Positions 34,354 to 43,449 are shown, numbered from the stretch's first letter. The stretch is DNA of 64,000 nt from Anaerocolumna xylanovorans DSM 12503 (GCF_900143645.1 NZ_FRFD01000014.1:1-64000), one strand, 5' to 3'. Made by a program: numbers and translations. Notes: a model not told the origin generated them from the sequence alone.

Positions 34354-36669
34354 TCAATCAACAGATTTTAATGCTTCAGTCATAATAATCTTTTGTACTT
34401 TATGAGAAATAACTAGGTTTACAATTACCGAGCATGCAATCACAAATATCGATATTATTGCCAAATGACTACTATACAATGTCATAACCCAGTCATAAGA
34501 ATCAAATGAAACCACCTGTATAAACAATCTTAAAAATGCATATCCGGCTGGAATACCAATTATCCACCCTGGAATAGTAGTAAGTGCACAATCAACCAGA
34601 ACAATATTTCTAATTTCTCTCCTAGTAAATCCCATAACTTTCATCGTGGCATATTCTCTGTAGCGTTCTTCATAATTTACCATTCCCAGATTGTAAAGGA
34701 TTACAACGCTTAGTAAGAAGGATGCAAGAATAAGTAACTTAATAATTGTATTACAGCTATTCGATAACTCATCAATATTTTCTTTCTGACGATTAATTGA
34801 CGTTAATTCCCTAAAATAATCCGTATTTTTTAGAGAATCATAAGTATCTTTATCCATTAATACTGCTGTAGGTTCAAACGTCTCTCCCATATTCTTCCAT
34901 CCAATATCAGAAATATAAATACTTTGAGGAGTCAATGCCATGGTAATTGCTGCTATTTTCTCGGTAAAGGATTTTGATATTCCGCTGACATTAAAAGTAA
35001 TTTCATCTCCAGTATCCACTTTTAGCTGTTTTGCCAATTTATTTGAAATTACAATTCCTTTATCAGTAAGCTTAATATCTGTGCCTGTGTGAATATCTTC
35101 TAAGTAAATGTAGTTTCCATTTTCCATTATAGTTACTACACTTGTAACTTTTCCTCCTTTTGTCATGATATCTACGGCACTCTGTTTCATCCATTGCAGA
35201 TTATTCGCTCCTACTTTCTCATTAATTAAATCATAGCGTTCATGATTATATAAACTGATACTTCCCTTATACGCATAATTATATTGTGTATCGAATACAT
35301 AGTCGTTGGAATATCCAATGGAATCATGCATTCCAACCCCTGCAATCATCAGCATCATACTTCCTGCCACTCCAATGACCCCAATAAGATACCTTACTTT
35401 ATTTCGAAATGTATCACGAGTAACCCAAGTCCATGCATATCCTAATTCATTTGACTTGTTCCTCTTAGGTGCCTTTCTTTTCTTTTGTTTTTCTCCAATG
35501 CCACGCATTGTTTCTGCTGGCATCGCTTTTAGAGATTTGTTGGCAGCCCACAGAGTCGCAAAGGTACAAATCAAAATAATTAATGCAATAATAAAATAAG
35601 TTCCGTAAGAGTTTTCCAATTTCCATTCAGGTAATGTCAACGTCGTCTTTTTTACGGAAGCAACAGCCTTTGCAACTGTTACTTTTCCCAAGCCCACACC
35701 TAATGTTCCACCAATCAGCGGAATAATAAAACCGTACATTAAATAATGTCTTCGAATTTCTGAATTCTTAAGACCTAGTGCTTTCATTGTTCCTATCTGA
35801 GTTATCTGATTTTTAACCAAACGGCTCATAGTTGTATACATTGTCAATAATGCTAAAAGAATAAATACAAAAGTAAATAAGAGGGCCATTTTCATCGTTT
35901 GTGATATTTCATCAGCCATCTGTGCTGTAGAAGTAAAGTCATCTCTTGTTTGCATATAATAGAATTTATCTCCCAGTACCCTCGTCACCTCATCTTTGAG
36001 GTCATCTGGATTATAGTCATTTTCTACAGATATTCGAATTTGATTATAAGATATCGTTCCCAGAATATCCTTTATCTGGAATTCACTACAGTATCCATAG
36101 CCATGAACTGCTGCATTCGGCATAGTCTCAGTTGCAGAACCTGTGTAGTAAATGAATTCCGGACTTAAGACTAGCCCATTTACTTTTACGGAAGCAGAAG
36201 CATTACCATAAGAAATGTTAATTGTATCTCCTTCCTGAATATTATGACTTTTTGCATAAGATTGATCTAACCATATTCCCGATGCTTCGTAATCAAACTT
36301 TTCTCCACTCATAATAAGAGGCTTTTGGTTTTTATCATCAGAAATCGTGATGACATCTAAGTCAGTAGCAACATTGGTATCATGTAAATCCACATCCATG
36401 ACAAGTGACATTGAATGTGTGACCTTCGTGACACTGCCAATACCTTTGATTTTCTCTACCTCATCATTGTCTAACTGACTGCCATACACCCATGCATCGC
36501 ATAAATTCGTTTTGTGATAAAATTGATTTGATACATGTTCCATCCCAGTCCATACACTTTCCATACCGGAATAAATTGTAACTGATAACAAGGCCATAAC
36601 AAACACTGAAAAGAACTGCGGAAACATATGCAGTAAATCTCTTTTCAATTTAACTCTCAAGTACTTCAT
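34354..36669 (-). CDS. ABC transporter permease, FtsX/MacB-type
   Basis: A 771-residue membrane protein with two FtsX modules: one membrane segment near residue 20, a long extracellular domain (about 40-250), three to four segments (about 260-400), another N-terminal-like segment near residue 435, an extracellular domain and three C-terminal segments (about 645-770). Such permeases pair with LolD-type ATPases for export or extraction of peptides and lipids, or in peptide sensing. It starts right after the ATPase stop (TAAATG). In this context it likely exports the product or gives self-resistance. Confidence 0.85.
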   Translation of the reverse strand: MKYLRVKLKRDLLHMFPQFFSVFVMALLSVTIYSGMESVWTGMEHVSNQFYHKTNLCDAWVYGSQLDNDEVEKIKGIGSVTKVTHSMSLVMDVDLHDTNVATDLDVITISDDKNQKPLIMSGEKFDYEASGIWLDQSYAKSHNIQEGDTINISYGNASASVKVNGLVLSPEFIYYTGSATETMPNAAVHGYGYCSEFQIKDILGTISYNQIRISVENDYNPDDLKDEVTRVLGDKFYYMQTRDDFTSTAQMADEISQTMKMALLFTFVFILLALLTMYTTMSRLVKNQITQIGTMKALGLKNSEIRRHYLMYGFIIPLIGGTLGVGLGKVTVAKAVASVKKTTLTLPEWKLENSYGTYFIIALIILICTFATLWAANKSLKAMPAETMRGIGEKQKKRKAPKRNKSNELGYAWTWVTRDTFRNKVRYLIGVIGVAGSMMLMIAGVGMHDSIGYSNDYVFDTQYNYAYKGSISLYNHERYDLINEKVGANNLQWMKQSAVDIMTKGGKVTSVVTIMENGNYIYLEDIHTGTDIKLTDKGIVISNKLAKQLKVDTGDEITFNVSGISKSFTEKIAAITMALTPQSIYISDIGWKNMGETFEPTAVLMDKDTYDSLKNTDYFRELTSINRQKENIDELSNSCNTIIKLLILASFLLSVVILYNLGMVNYEERYREYATMKVMGFTRREIRNIVLVDCALTTIPGWIIGIPAGYAFLRLFIQVVSFDSYDWVMTLYSSHLAIISIFVIACSVIVNLVISHKVQKIIMTEALKSVD

Positions 36670-37371
36670 TTACCACTCTACCTCCTCTACCTTAAGAGGA
36701 TTATCACTTTTTACAACACTCTCCACTTTTCCGTCTTTCAGTCTCAATACTGTATCTGCAATATCTGCAATCACTGCATTATGAGTTACAATTATAACTG
36801 TAGTATTATATTTAGCAGACATTTCCTGCAAGATTTTAAGGATCATCTTTCCGGTTTCACTATCTAAAGCACCGGTAGGTTCATCACAAAGCATAATATT
36901 GGGATTCTTGCAAAGTGCCCTTGCAATTGAAACTCTTTGAAGTTCTCCTCCAGATAATTGTGAAGGGAAATTGTTCATACGATGCTTTAACCCAACAGCT
37001 TCAATAGCCTCTTCTGAACTGATTGAACTTTTGCTTAGCCTATATGCCATATCAATATTTTCATATGCTGTTAGGTTCGGCAAAATATTATAAAACTGGA
37101 ATACAAAACCAATGTCATTTCTTCTATATAAAGTTAACTGACCTTTGTCCATTTTTGTAATATTTATCTCATTTACCAAAATACTGCCTTCACTAGCAAA
37201 ATCCATGCCACCAAGCAGATTCAGTAGAGTTGATTTTCCCGAACCGCTCGGCCCCAGAATCACCGCAAAACTCCCCTTTTCAAAAGAAAAGTGGATATTA
37301 TCCAACGCTTTAATTGTTGCATCTCCCGATTTATATATTTTAGTTACACCTTGAAATTCTACAAAGCTCAT
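36670..37371 (-). CDS. ABC transporter ATP-binding protein (LolD/MacB type)
   Basis: A 233-residue ATPase. Walker A is GPSGSGKST, the Q-loop lies in FVFQFYNILPNLTAYEN, the signature is LSGGELQRVSIARAL and Walker B LCDEPTGALDSET, followed by the His of the switch in VTHNAVI. It drives the FtsX-type permease directly downstream. AGGAGG lies 8 nt before the ATG. Confidence 0.92.
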   Translation of the reverse strand: MSFVEFQGVTKIYKSGDATIKALDNIHFSFEKGSFAVILGPSGSGKSTLLNLLGGMDFASEGSILVNEINITKMDKGQLTLYRRNDIGFVFQFYNILPNLTAYENIDMAYRLSKSSISSEEAIEAVGLKHRMNNFPSQLSGGELQRVSIARALCKNPNIMLCDEPTGALDSETGKMILKILQEMSAKYNTTVIIVTHNAVIADIADTVLRLKDGKVESVVKSDNPLKVEEVEW

Positions 37372-37421
37372 TTTCTGTCCTCCTGATATCCAATCTGTTA
37401 TAACATCAACCTTAATTAATT

Positions 37422-38426
37422 TTAATACAAATCATCTACTGTAAAACCTTCAAAGTATTTCTCTGCTTCGCTGATATTATCTACTACGCCGATACATAAT
37501 GGTCTACCATCATCTGTATGTTGAATACCATAAATACAGTGCTGAAAATAGGCATAGTTTTTGTTAAACATAACAAGACCAATTGCCTGTGACAGAATGC
37601 CATAAAAAGTAGGTCCCCAAATTTGAGAGAAATAGAACTTCTCCTTTATCTCTATATTTTTACCGCTTTTTATCCAATAAGCAGATATAATTTTCATCAA
37701 TTTCATTACATACTCACTATTAGAATTTGCCTCCAATACTTGTAATGAGCGAATCTCTTTCCATTGCCCATCCAAAATCCATTCATAACCGATAATCTCA
37801 ATATTCTCTGCGTGTACGATTTTACCCTGCTTATTGTATTTCACATTCCTTATCAAATTGTTTATGTCGATTTTAGTTATACTCTCTTTTCCATTTACTA
37901 TAATCCTATCCACACACTCAAGTCCCGTTTCGGTGGAAAAGGCCTGGGTTATTTCCTGTACCAGCCCCTTTGTCATTTCCTTCTTCTTACAGTATTCCAA
38001 AAACGTACAAGAGCCATAAACCAACTCGTAGATATGTCTGCAAAACAGAATAAGAGAATCCTTAATCACAGGATTATTGGGTGTAAATACTTCTCCAAGA
38101 AGTATTTGTCTCATTCTTCTATTCAGATACTTCCCTGTGCAGGCAATTCCCTGACTTCCTTTAAATTTTTTATACAAATTAATTTTTTCAATTTTATTGT
38201 CTTTATTTATTTCAATAGAAATAATTGTAGGAAGCTTAACATCAAAATCCTGCACATCAGCCATATTGCATTGCCATGCCAAAATTTCTGTTTTATCATC
38301 ATAGATACAAATTTTTATCCCGCCAATTCTTGTACAGCAGCTTCCCATAAGTGTGATATTTTCTAAAGCCTGCTCAATATCGGCCTCTGTAAAGTTTTCT
38401 TCCGCTTGTATCTTTTCCAAAATCAT
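37422..38426 (-). CDS. Unknown cluster protein (334 aa)
   Basis: No family was recognised. The protein is soluble, without a signal peptide or membrane segment. It contains several Cys residues (MGSCCTRIGGIKICIY, QGIACTGKY, FCRHIYELVYGSCTFLEYCKKK) and strand-rich stretches such as EILAWQCNMADVQDFDVKLPT. It begins 1 nt after the stop of the upstream ACP gene and GGTGGG lies 8 nt before its ATG, so it is translationally linked to the ACP. A catalytic or partner role for that ACP is possible but unproven. Confidence 0.6.
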   Translation of the reverse strand: MILEKIQAEENFTEADIEQALENITLMGSCCTRIGGIKICIYDDKTEILAWQCNMADVQDFDVKLPTIISIEINKDNKIEKINLYKKFKGSQGIACTGKYLNRRMRQILLGEVFTPNNPVIKDSLILFCRHIYELVYGSCTFLEYCKKKEMTKGLVQEITQAFSTETGLECVDRIIVNGKESITKIDINNLIRNVKYNKQGKIVHAENIEIIGYEWILDGQWKEIRSLQVLEANSNSEYVMKLMKIISAYWIKSGKNIEIKEKFYFSQIWGPTFYGILSQAIGLVMFNKNYAYFQHCIYGIQHTDDGRPLCIGVVDNISEAEKYFEGFTVDDLY

Positions 38427-38427
38427 C

Positions 38428-38664
38428 CTATTTTCCCACCTTATTTCTTATATATTGATATAAACGATTTAAAGAATTTATATCCGTAATATCATCTGTG
38501 TCTACCACTACCTCATATCTCTCTTCTATCTCCCCAATCACACTATAGATAGAAAGTGAATCCATACCCAATTCCATAAAAGTATCCGCTTTTTCTGCCT
38601 CTTCAATTGAAATCCCGTATCTTCCGCATACAAACTCTGCAAACTCTTTATAATCTACTTTCAT
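38428..38664 (-). CDS. Acyl carrier protein (free)
   Basis: A 78-residue carrier protein with the classical attachment site MELGMDSLSIYSV (Ser36), followed by an acidic helix EEAEKADT before it and EERYEVVVDTDDI after it. It lies between the ACP-AMP ligase gene and the unknown 334-residue protein. AAGGAG lies 7 nt before the ATG. Confidence 0.9.
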   Translation of the reverse strand: MKVDYKEFAEFVCGRYGISIEEAEKADTFMELGMDSLSIYSVIGEIEERYEVVVDTDDITDINSLNRLYQYIRNKVGK

Positions 38665-38694
38665 CCTTTGTCTCCTTTGAATCTCTATTCTGAT

Positions 38695-40512
38695 TTACTC
38701 GGAAAACAATACCTGCTTTTCTGCAGGAATACCATTCTCCGCCCACTCCATAAGTACCTTTTTATCTATTTTACCAGCCAGTATAATTGGCATTTCCGAT
38801 ATCATATACACTTTATCTGGAATTTTGTAATTGGAAATCTTGTTAAAAAGATATTTTAATACGTCACGTTCTGTTAAATCTTTTCCTGCCTTTACTACAA
38901 CAAAAGCAATGATTTCTTCCCCCAGCACCTCATGCTTTCTGCCAACGACTGCAGCAGTCTGTATATTTGGCATTTTTAAAATATAGTCCTCAATGTCACT
39001 TGGGTATACATTGAATCCACCGCGGATAATCATATCTTTACATCTTCCTACAATACTAATATTCTCTTCGTCATAGAATTTTGCCAAATCACCGGTATAA
39101 AGCCAGCCTTCATCGTCTATCACCTGTCTTGTTTTTTCCTGATTATTATAGTATCCGGCCATATTGTATCCACGAACTGCAAGTTCTCCTATTTTGCCTT
39201 TCGAAAGTTCTTCGTGATTTTCATCTACAATTTTCAGCTCCACACCAGGTATCGCTCTCCCAACGGTATTAAACCTGATGTCTTCTGAATCATCCAGTCT
39301 TGTCATTGTTACCACACTGGTTGCTTCAATCAATCCATATGCATTCATCAGTTTACAGTTCAGCTTTTCTTCAATTCTTTTTGCAAGTTCCGAGCTACAT
39401 AATGACCCTGACACTACAAGGGTTTTTAATCCATCAAACTTGGTAAAATCAATAATCCTGCAATTTAGGAGCAAGGTCCACATTGTCGGCTGTGTATGTA
39501 TCATGGTATTTTCACATTTTGATACCTCTTTTAAAATGTCATTCGGGTTAAAGGAAGATATCATTTTAAATTCATTTTCTGCTGCAAAATTAATTAAAAG
39601 ACTTAAGAATCCCTGGGCAGAGTATAAGGGAGCTATCGAGAGAGGGCTATCATTCCTAGCCCAGTATTCTGCAGAATATTTCGAGATTTTGTAAATATCA
39701 TTGTTTTTCAAAACCACACCTTTTGGCATGCCTGTGGTTCCGGATGTATAAGATATCATAGCAAAATCATTTGGATATATTTCCTCCAAGGTTACCTCTT
39801 CTATATTCCTTGGTTGTAATAAACTTTGAAACAGTTCACCCCTGTCCCCAAACTGATTTTCTTTTAAATAAAATATTTTCTTTATATCTCCATGACTTTC
39901 ACTGTATTCTGCAACATATTTCCCAAATAGAATGTTACCTGCCTGTTGCGAGCAAATTATAAAATCAATTTCTGCATCATCAAACACCCTAAACAATTCA
40001 TCTTTTTTCCAGCGGATATTAATTGAAACTGGCAATGCCCCAATATAGAATGTAGAAAGATAGGAATAAATATATTCCATGCAATTATCAAGAATAATAG
40101 CAATCTTTGATCCTTTTTTCACACCGTGTTCCATAAGATTGACAACCATGTTCTCAATATTCGTCAGCAGTTTTTGGTAAGAAATTTTTTCTGCATCAAA
40201 CGTAATGGCAATTTGATCCAAATGTTCCTTACAAATGCATTTTATCATATCTCTGAGTGTAACTTTATCAGCACCCAGCATGTTATTAATAAATGAAACA
40301 ATTTTTCTTGGACTTTCAATGTCACTTAAGTCAATCGAATTAAAATCAAATTCAACTCCATAAATTTCCTCCAGTTCAAACAGCAGCTCCATAATCTGGA
40401 GAGATTGTAACATTCCATTTTCAACAAATGATTCTTGCAAATCAATTCTTTCTTCTATGTTAAATTTTCCCTTGATTTTCTCTGCTACCGTCTCTGCCAA
40501 TGCTAATCTCAT
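38695..40512 (-). CDS. ACP - AMP ligase fusion protein
   Basis: A 605-residue protein. Residues 1-80 form a carrier domain with Ser37 in ENGMLQSLQIMEL. The rest is an ANL-superfamily ligase with SYTSGTTGMPKGVVLKN, MNAYGLIEATSV, GWLYTGDLAKFYDE and the terminal Lys in ILAGKIDKK. It probably activates an acid and loads it on its own carrier domain or on the free ACP encoded 31 bp downstream. A carrier domain at the N-terminal end of a ligase is less common than at the C-terminal end. It follows the KAS-like gene by 11 bp. Confidence 0.88.
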   Translation of the reverse strand: MRLALAETVAEKIKGKFNIEERIDLQESFVENGMLQSLQIMELLFELEEIYGVEFDFNSIDLSDIESPRKIVSFINNMLGADKVTLRDMIKCICKEHLDQIAITFDAEKISYQKLLTNIENMVVNLMEHGVKKGSKIAIILDNCMEYIYSYLSTFYIGALPVSINIRWKKDELFRVFDDAEIDFIICSQQAGNILFGKYVAEYSESHGDIKKIFYLKENQFGDRGELFQSLLQPRNIEEVTLEEIYPNDFAMISYTSGTTGMPKGVVLKNNDIYKISKYSAEYWARNDSPLSIAPLYSAQGFLSLLINFAAENEFKMISSFNPNDILKEVSKCENTMIHTQPTMWTLLLNCRIIDFTKFDGLKTLVVSGSLCSSELAKRIEEKLNCKLMNAYGLIEATSVVTMTRLDDSEDIRFNTVGRAIPGVELKIVDENHEELSKGKIGELAVRGYNMAGYYNNQEKTRQVIDDEGWLYTGDLAKFYDEENISIVGRCKDMIIRGGFNVYPSDIEDYILKMPNIQTAAVVGRKHEVLGEEIIAFVVVKAGKDLTERDVLKYLFNKISNYKIPDKVYMISEMPIILAGKIDKKVLMEWAENGIPAEKQVLFSE

Positions 40513-40523
40513 TTCTATCCCCC

Positions 40524-41543
40524 CTAAATTGACATGTATACTAATCCCACATTAAACCCATTTGCAACGCCAAGCAAAACAACTTTCTGTCCTGTTCCAA
40601 TTTTTAGCTGTCCGCTGTTTACGGCCCTGCTTAATGCCACCGGTATCGAAGCCGTGCTCATATTACCAAGGGTACCAATCTGTGAAACTACTCTGTCATC
40701 TGGAAGTTTGAGTACTTCACTGGACTTGATGATAATATATTTGGTTATCTGAGTAGGTATAAACAAATCAATCTCTTCTCTTACGATTTTCATTTTTTCC
40801 ATCTGCTCTTCAAAAAATTTCATTGCTCTTTTAAAATTAATTTTCATTAATTCTTCCGATTCATTCTGAAAATAGAATTTATCCGGATCATGAGGATATA
40901 TTGTCCCTCCTCCCCAAAGTACACCATCACTCCAAGTGTCAGGAAATGTGCGGAAAGCCGTAATAATTCCAAAGTCTTCTTCTGATTCCTGTCGTTCCAA
41001 AACAATAGCTCCGCCTCCATCTCCCACTGAAAATGTAGAATTTACATCTTTCAGTTTCGCAGGATCTTTTAACAAATCCATTTTTACAAAACGGCTTAGC
41101 ACTTCTCCCGAAGCAATGAGAACATTCTTTACATCATTACACTTTATATACATATTTGCTATTTCTATAGCACATACAAATGCATTGCAGGCATTTTTTA
41201 TATCAAAACTTTTGGCATTACGGATGTTCAGTTTATCCATAATAATATTGGCTGTCGCAGGTTCTGCCACATCTTGTGTTAATGCTGAAAAAATAACCAG
41301 ATCAATGTCCTCTGCCTTTTTCCCTGCCATTTCCATCGCTTCTTTTGCTGCCTCCACCGCTAAATCTGAAGAATTAATTTCATCCGAAGCAAATCTTCTT
41401 TCAGAGACCCCACTCAATATCTTGGCCATTCCTTTACGAATACCAAGCTGGTCAAATCCCATCATTGCTTCCATTTCTTCACTGGTAACAACTCTTTCTG
41501 GAAGCGCCTGCCCTACTCCAACCAATTTTGCAATATAATTCAT
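40524..41543 (-). CDS. Ketoacyl-ACP synthase III-like protein without the usual His
   Basis: A 339-residue thiolase-fold protein of the FabH/KAS III group. The active-site Cys is Cys119 in IKNACNAFVCAI, and the Asn is Asn294 in LGNMSTASIP. The His that completes the triad in FabH (VPHQAN) is Thr264 here (FIPTQITK). Without it, decarboxylative condensation is unlikely; an acyl transfer or thioester exchange through Cys119 remains possible. The ATG at 41543 with GGTGA upstream is preferred to 41555. It lies between the aaRS-like gene and the ACP-ligase gene. Confidence 0.82.
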   Translation of the reverse strand: MNYIAKLVGVGQALPERVVTSEEMEAMMGFDQLGIRKGMAKILSGVSERRFASDEINSSDLAVEAAKEAMEMAGKKAEDIDLVIFSALTQDVAEPATANIIMDKLNIRNAKSFDIKNACNAFVCAIEIANMYIKCNDVKNVLIASGEVLSRFVKMDLLKDPAKLKDVNSTFSVGDGGGAIVLERQESEEDFGIITAFRTFPDTWSDGVLWGGGTIYPHDPDKFYFQNESEELMKINFKRAMKFFEEQMEKMKIVREEIDLFIPTQITKYIIIKSSEVLKLPDDRVVSQIGTLGNMSTASIPVALSRAVNSGQLKIGTGQKVVLLGVANGFNVGLVYMSI

Positions 41544-41612
41544 AGTTTTCACCATCTATCACATTATCATTTGTTTACAATGTAATACCCTTTCTACATG
41601 TTTCTTTTAGGC

Positions 41613-42788
41613 TTATTTATCAAATATTTCTGCTCTGGATTCTTGATCCCATTTTGAGATATCGAGACCTTTCTGGCAAAGCAGTGCATACGTCAATCTG
41701 TCAATACCAAATGCAATACAGCCACTTAAGCAGTAAGCCTCTCCATAACGAATATTATGTTCTTTAGTAAAATGCGTTCGATGTACATTAGTTGAACTCA
41801 CAGCAGATGCCATATCAGATGCAGGCAGCTCCAACCGCAGCTCTTGCTTAGAATCCCCAAGCATCTGGAAGATCTTCAGCTTAGTATAATTACTTGCAAA
41901 AAAAGAATCACTTGCTGTCTCTATCGTACCCTTCCAACCAAATAAGTCTATCCAATATTTCCAAAGCTTACGACCTTTTCCCAAGTTTTCCGTAACCTGT
42001 TCCTGGGTTCCTACAAACACGTATTCTTTCATATAGAACTCATTTAATCGTGCTAATTCAAAGACATTATTGCCTTCATTACGAAAGCATTTCCCAGAGA
42101 CCATATATTTTAAAGGTAATTGATTCCCCTCAATCTTTTTATTTTCCAGAATCGGATAAATTGGCACACATGCAGCATGCCTGAGCACGAGATCAGGAAC
42201 TTTCATTTTTTCAAAGATTTTTCCATCTTTCGTTCCATTCTTAGAGAATTCTTCTAGCACTTTCAAATCATTACTTAAAGTAGTTTGAAACATAATATGA
42301 TGAGGAAAATTCTCAAAATATTTTCCTTTCTCATAAATTTCTGTAGGAAACAATACAGGGACTTCATACTCCATCATATCTCTAAAATTTTTCTTTCCAT
42401 ATTCATCTATCTTTCTGCAGAAATATTTAAATACTTTTAAAAAGATACCGCTGTAAATAAATGCCCCTTTACTAATTTCAATAATGCTTCCATTATCTTT
42501 CAATTCATCAAATATAGGCTCCTGATTTAATATAGTTCCCGTAAAATTCTTTAATATTTTTGTCTTCACTCTACTATTACTCTTCATTTCATTTGAATTT
42601 ATCATAGCTCTAAGGTCATTCACATTATTTCTAACCTCATCCTGATAACCATCTTCTACCTCCAGCACTACCTGGTTCTTCTCTTTATTAACACTAAATA
42701 TTTTGGGTGAAATGTATGACAACATATCGCAAAATATATTTATATCATCTTCATTCAGTCCTTCATAAATAACATTCAGTCTTTCCAT
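41613..42788 (-). CDS. Class II aaRS-like amino acid:[carrier protein] ligase
   Basis: A protein of about 391 residues related to the catalytic core of atypical seryl-tRNA synthetases. Motif 2 is CFRNEGNNVFELARLNEF, motif 3 GCIAFGIDRLTYALL, and likely zinc ligands are the Cys in RHAACVPIYP, a Glu in the NEFYMKEY region and the Cys in LSGCIAFG. The N-terminal tRNA-binding coiled coil is absent and replaced by about 150 residues of unknown type. Known relatives load glycine or alanine on carrier proteins, so this enzyme could charge one of the cluster ACPs. The ATG at 42788 is chosen for AGGAG 11 nt upstream; 42836 and a TTG at 42899 are alternatives. It is the first gene of the island operon. 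Confidence 0.8.
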   Translation of the reverse strand: MERLNVIYEGLNEDDINIFCDMLSYISPKIFSVNKEKNQVVLEVEDGYQDEVRNNVNDLRAMINSNEMKSNSRVKTKILKNFTGTILNQEPIFDELKDNGSIIEISKGAFIYSGIFLKVFKYFCRKIDEYGKKNFRDMMEYEVPVLFPTEIYEKGKYFENFPHHIMFQTTLSNDLKVLEEFSKNGTKDGKIFEKMKVPDLVLRHAACVPIYPILENKKIEGNQLPLKYMVSGKCFRNEGNNVFELARLNEFYMKEYVFVGTQEQVTENLGKGRKLWKYWIDLFGWKGTIETASDSFFASNYTKLKIFQMLGDSKQELRLELPASDMASAVSSTNVHRTHFTKEHNIRYGEAYCLSGCIAFGIDRLTYALLCQKGLDISKWDQESRAEIFDK

Positions 42789-43409
42789 AATTTTGATTTC
42801 TCCTAATTTCTTTTGTATTAATTGAACTTCAAACATATTAAAAACTTCCGTTAATTCATTATGTAATGACGTTCCACGGCTTTTTCCACTTTGTATCAAA
42901 TTTAACGATAATTAATTTTTGAGATTTTATCAAATATTCACCGAAATCTTTTGTAAAAACACAATAGGATTTCTGCTTTACTTCATAAATATGCACTATT
43001 TCTTCTGTGAAAGCGCAGACACACATTCCCATTCTCCGCTGCCAAAACAATAATTGTTTCCCATAAGACTGTGCTATATCTAACTTTGTGCTGAGTATCA
43101 CAGCCAACAAATAATATGCTTATTTCCGGTACTTCTTTCCGGCAGAAGTAAACCTAAAAAAACATATTGCTCTAAGTCAATTTCCTTCACCTCTTGCAAA
43201 AATAATAGTACAGCTTGATATACGTACCTCCTCGCTCATTATCTTTTTTGAGTGATATTTTTCTTTTTAATAGATTCAATTACATAACAGTGTTATCTAC
43301 AGCTTATTTTTTTAATATATGTATTGGTAAAGACATATATCCTTTTTTAATATATTAAATATTCTATATTAACTTTTAATGAAGTAGTTTTACTTACAAT
43401 TGTTTCCTA
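42789..43409 (-). other. Long leader of island operon, no convincing gene
   Basis: About 620 nt separate the predicted transcription start from the first gene. An 83-codon frame at 42859-43110 has no ribosome site and no recognisable family, and GAGGAGG near 43226 is not followed by an ATG at the right distance. The region contains one copy of the ATAAC-N3-GTTAT palindrome. Confidence 0.45.
43284..43296. promoter_or_regulatory. Putative TetR-type operator O2
   Basis: ATAACAGTGTTAT is an exact ATAAC-N3-GTTAT palindrome, extended by TA on both sides. It lies 126 bp downstream of the matching site at 43410-43422, which is close to 12 helical turns. Confidence 0.6.
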
Positions 43410-43422
43410 ATAACACCGTTAT
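43410..43422. promoter_or_regulatory. Putative TetR-type operator O1
   Basis: ATAACACCGTTAT has the same ATAAC-N3-GTTAT form as O2. It overlaps the -10 hexamer of the predicted island promoter by two bases, where a bound repressor would block RNA polymerase. Confidence 0.65.
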
Positions 43423-43449
43423 GTTACTCCTGTTTACATCATTTGTCAA
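43421..43449 (-). promoter_or_regulatory. Predicted promoter of the biosynthetic island
   Basis: On the minus strand TTGACA (43444-43449) is followed after 17 bp by TAACAT (43421-43426). The -10 overlaps operator O1. Confidence 0.65.

Noticed and set aside
36670..37371. Cluster ABC transporter as bacitracin-type resistance pair
   Set aside because: The permease has the two-module FtsX layout, but no BceRS-like two-component system is nearby, so a specific resistance role was not claimed.
37764..38366. 200-codon plus-strand ORF opposite the unknown cluster protein
   Set aside because: Low-complexity antisense frame; the minus-strand frame has a ribosome site and tight coupling to the ACP gene.
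40936..41538. 200-codon plus-strand ORF opposite the KAS-like gene
   Set aside because: It is an antisense shadow with no ribosome site or recognised domain.
42859..43110. 83-codon ORF in the leader of the island operon
   Set aside because: No ribosome site before its TTG start, no recognised family, and it overlaps the start region of the aaRS-like gene. A faint likeness to a broken phosphopantetheinyl transferase end was too weak to report.
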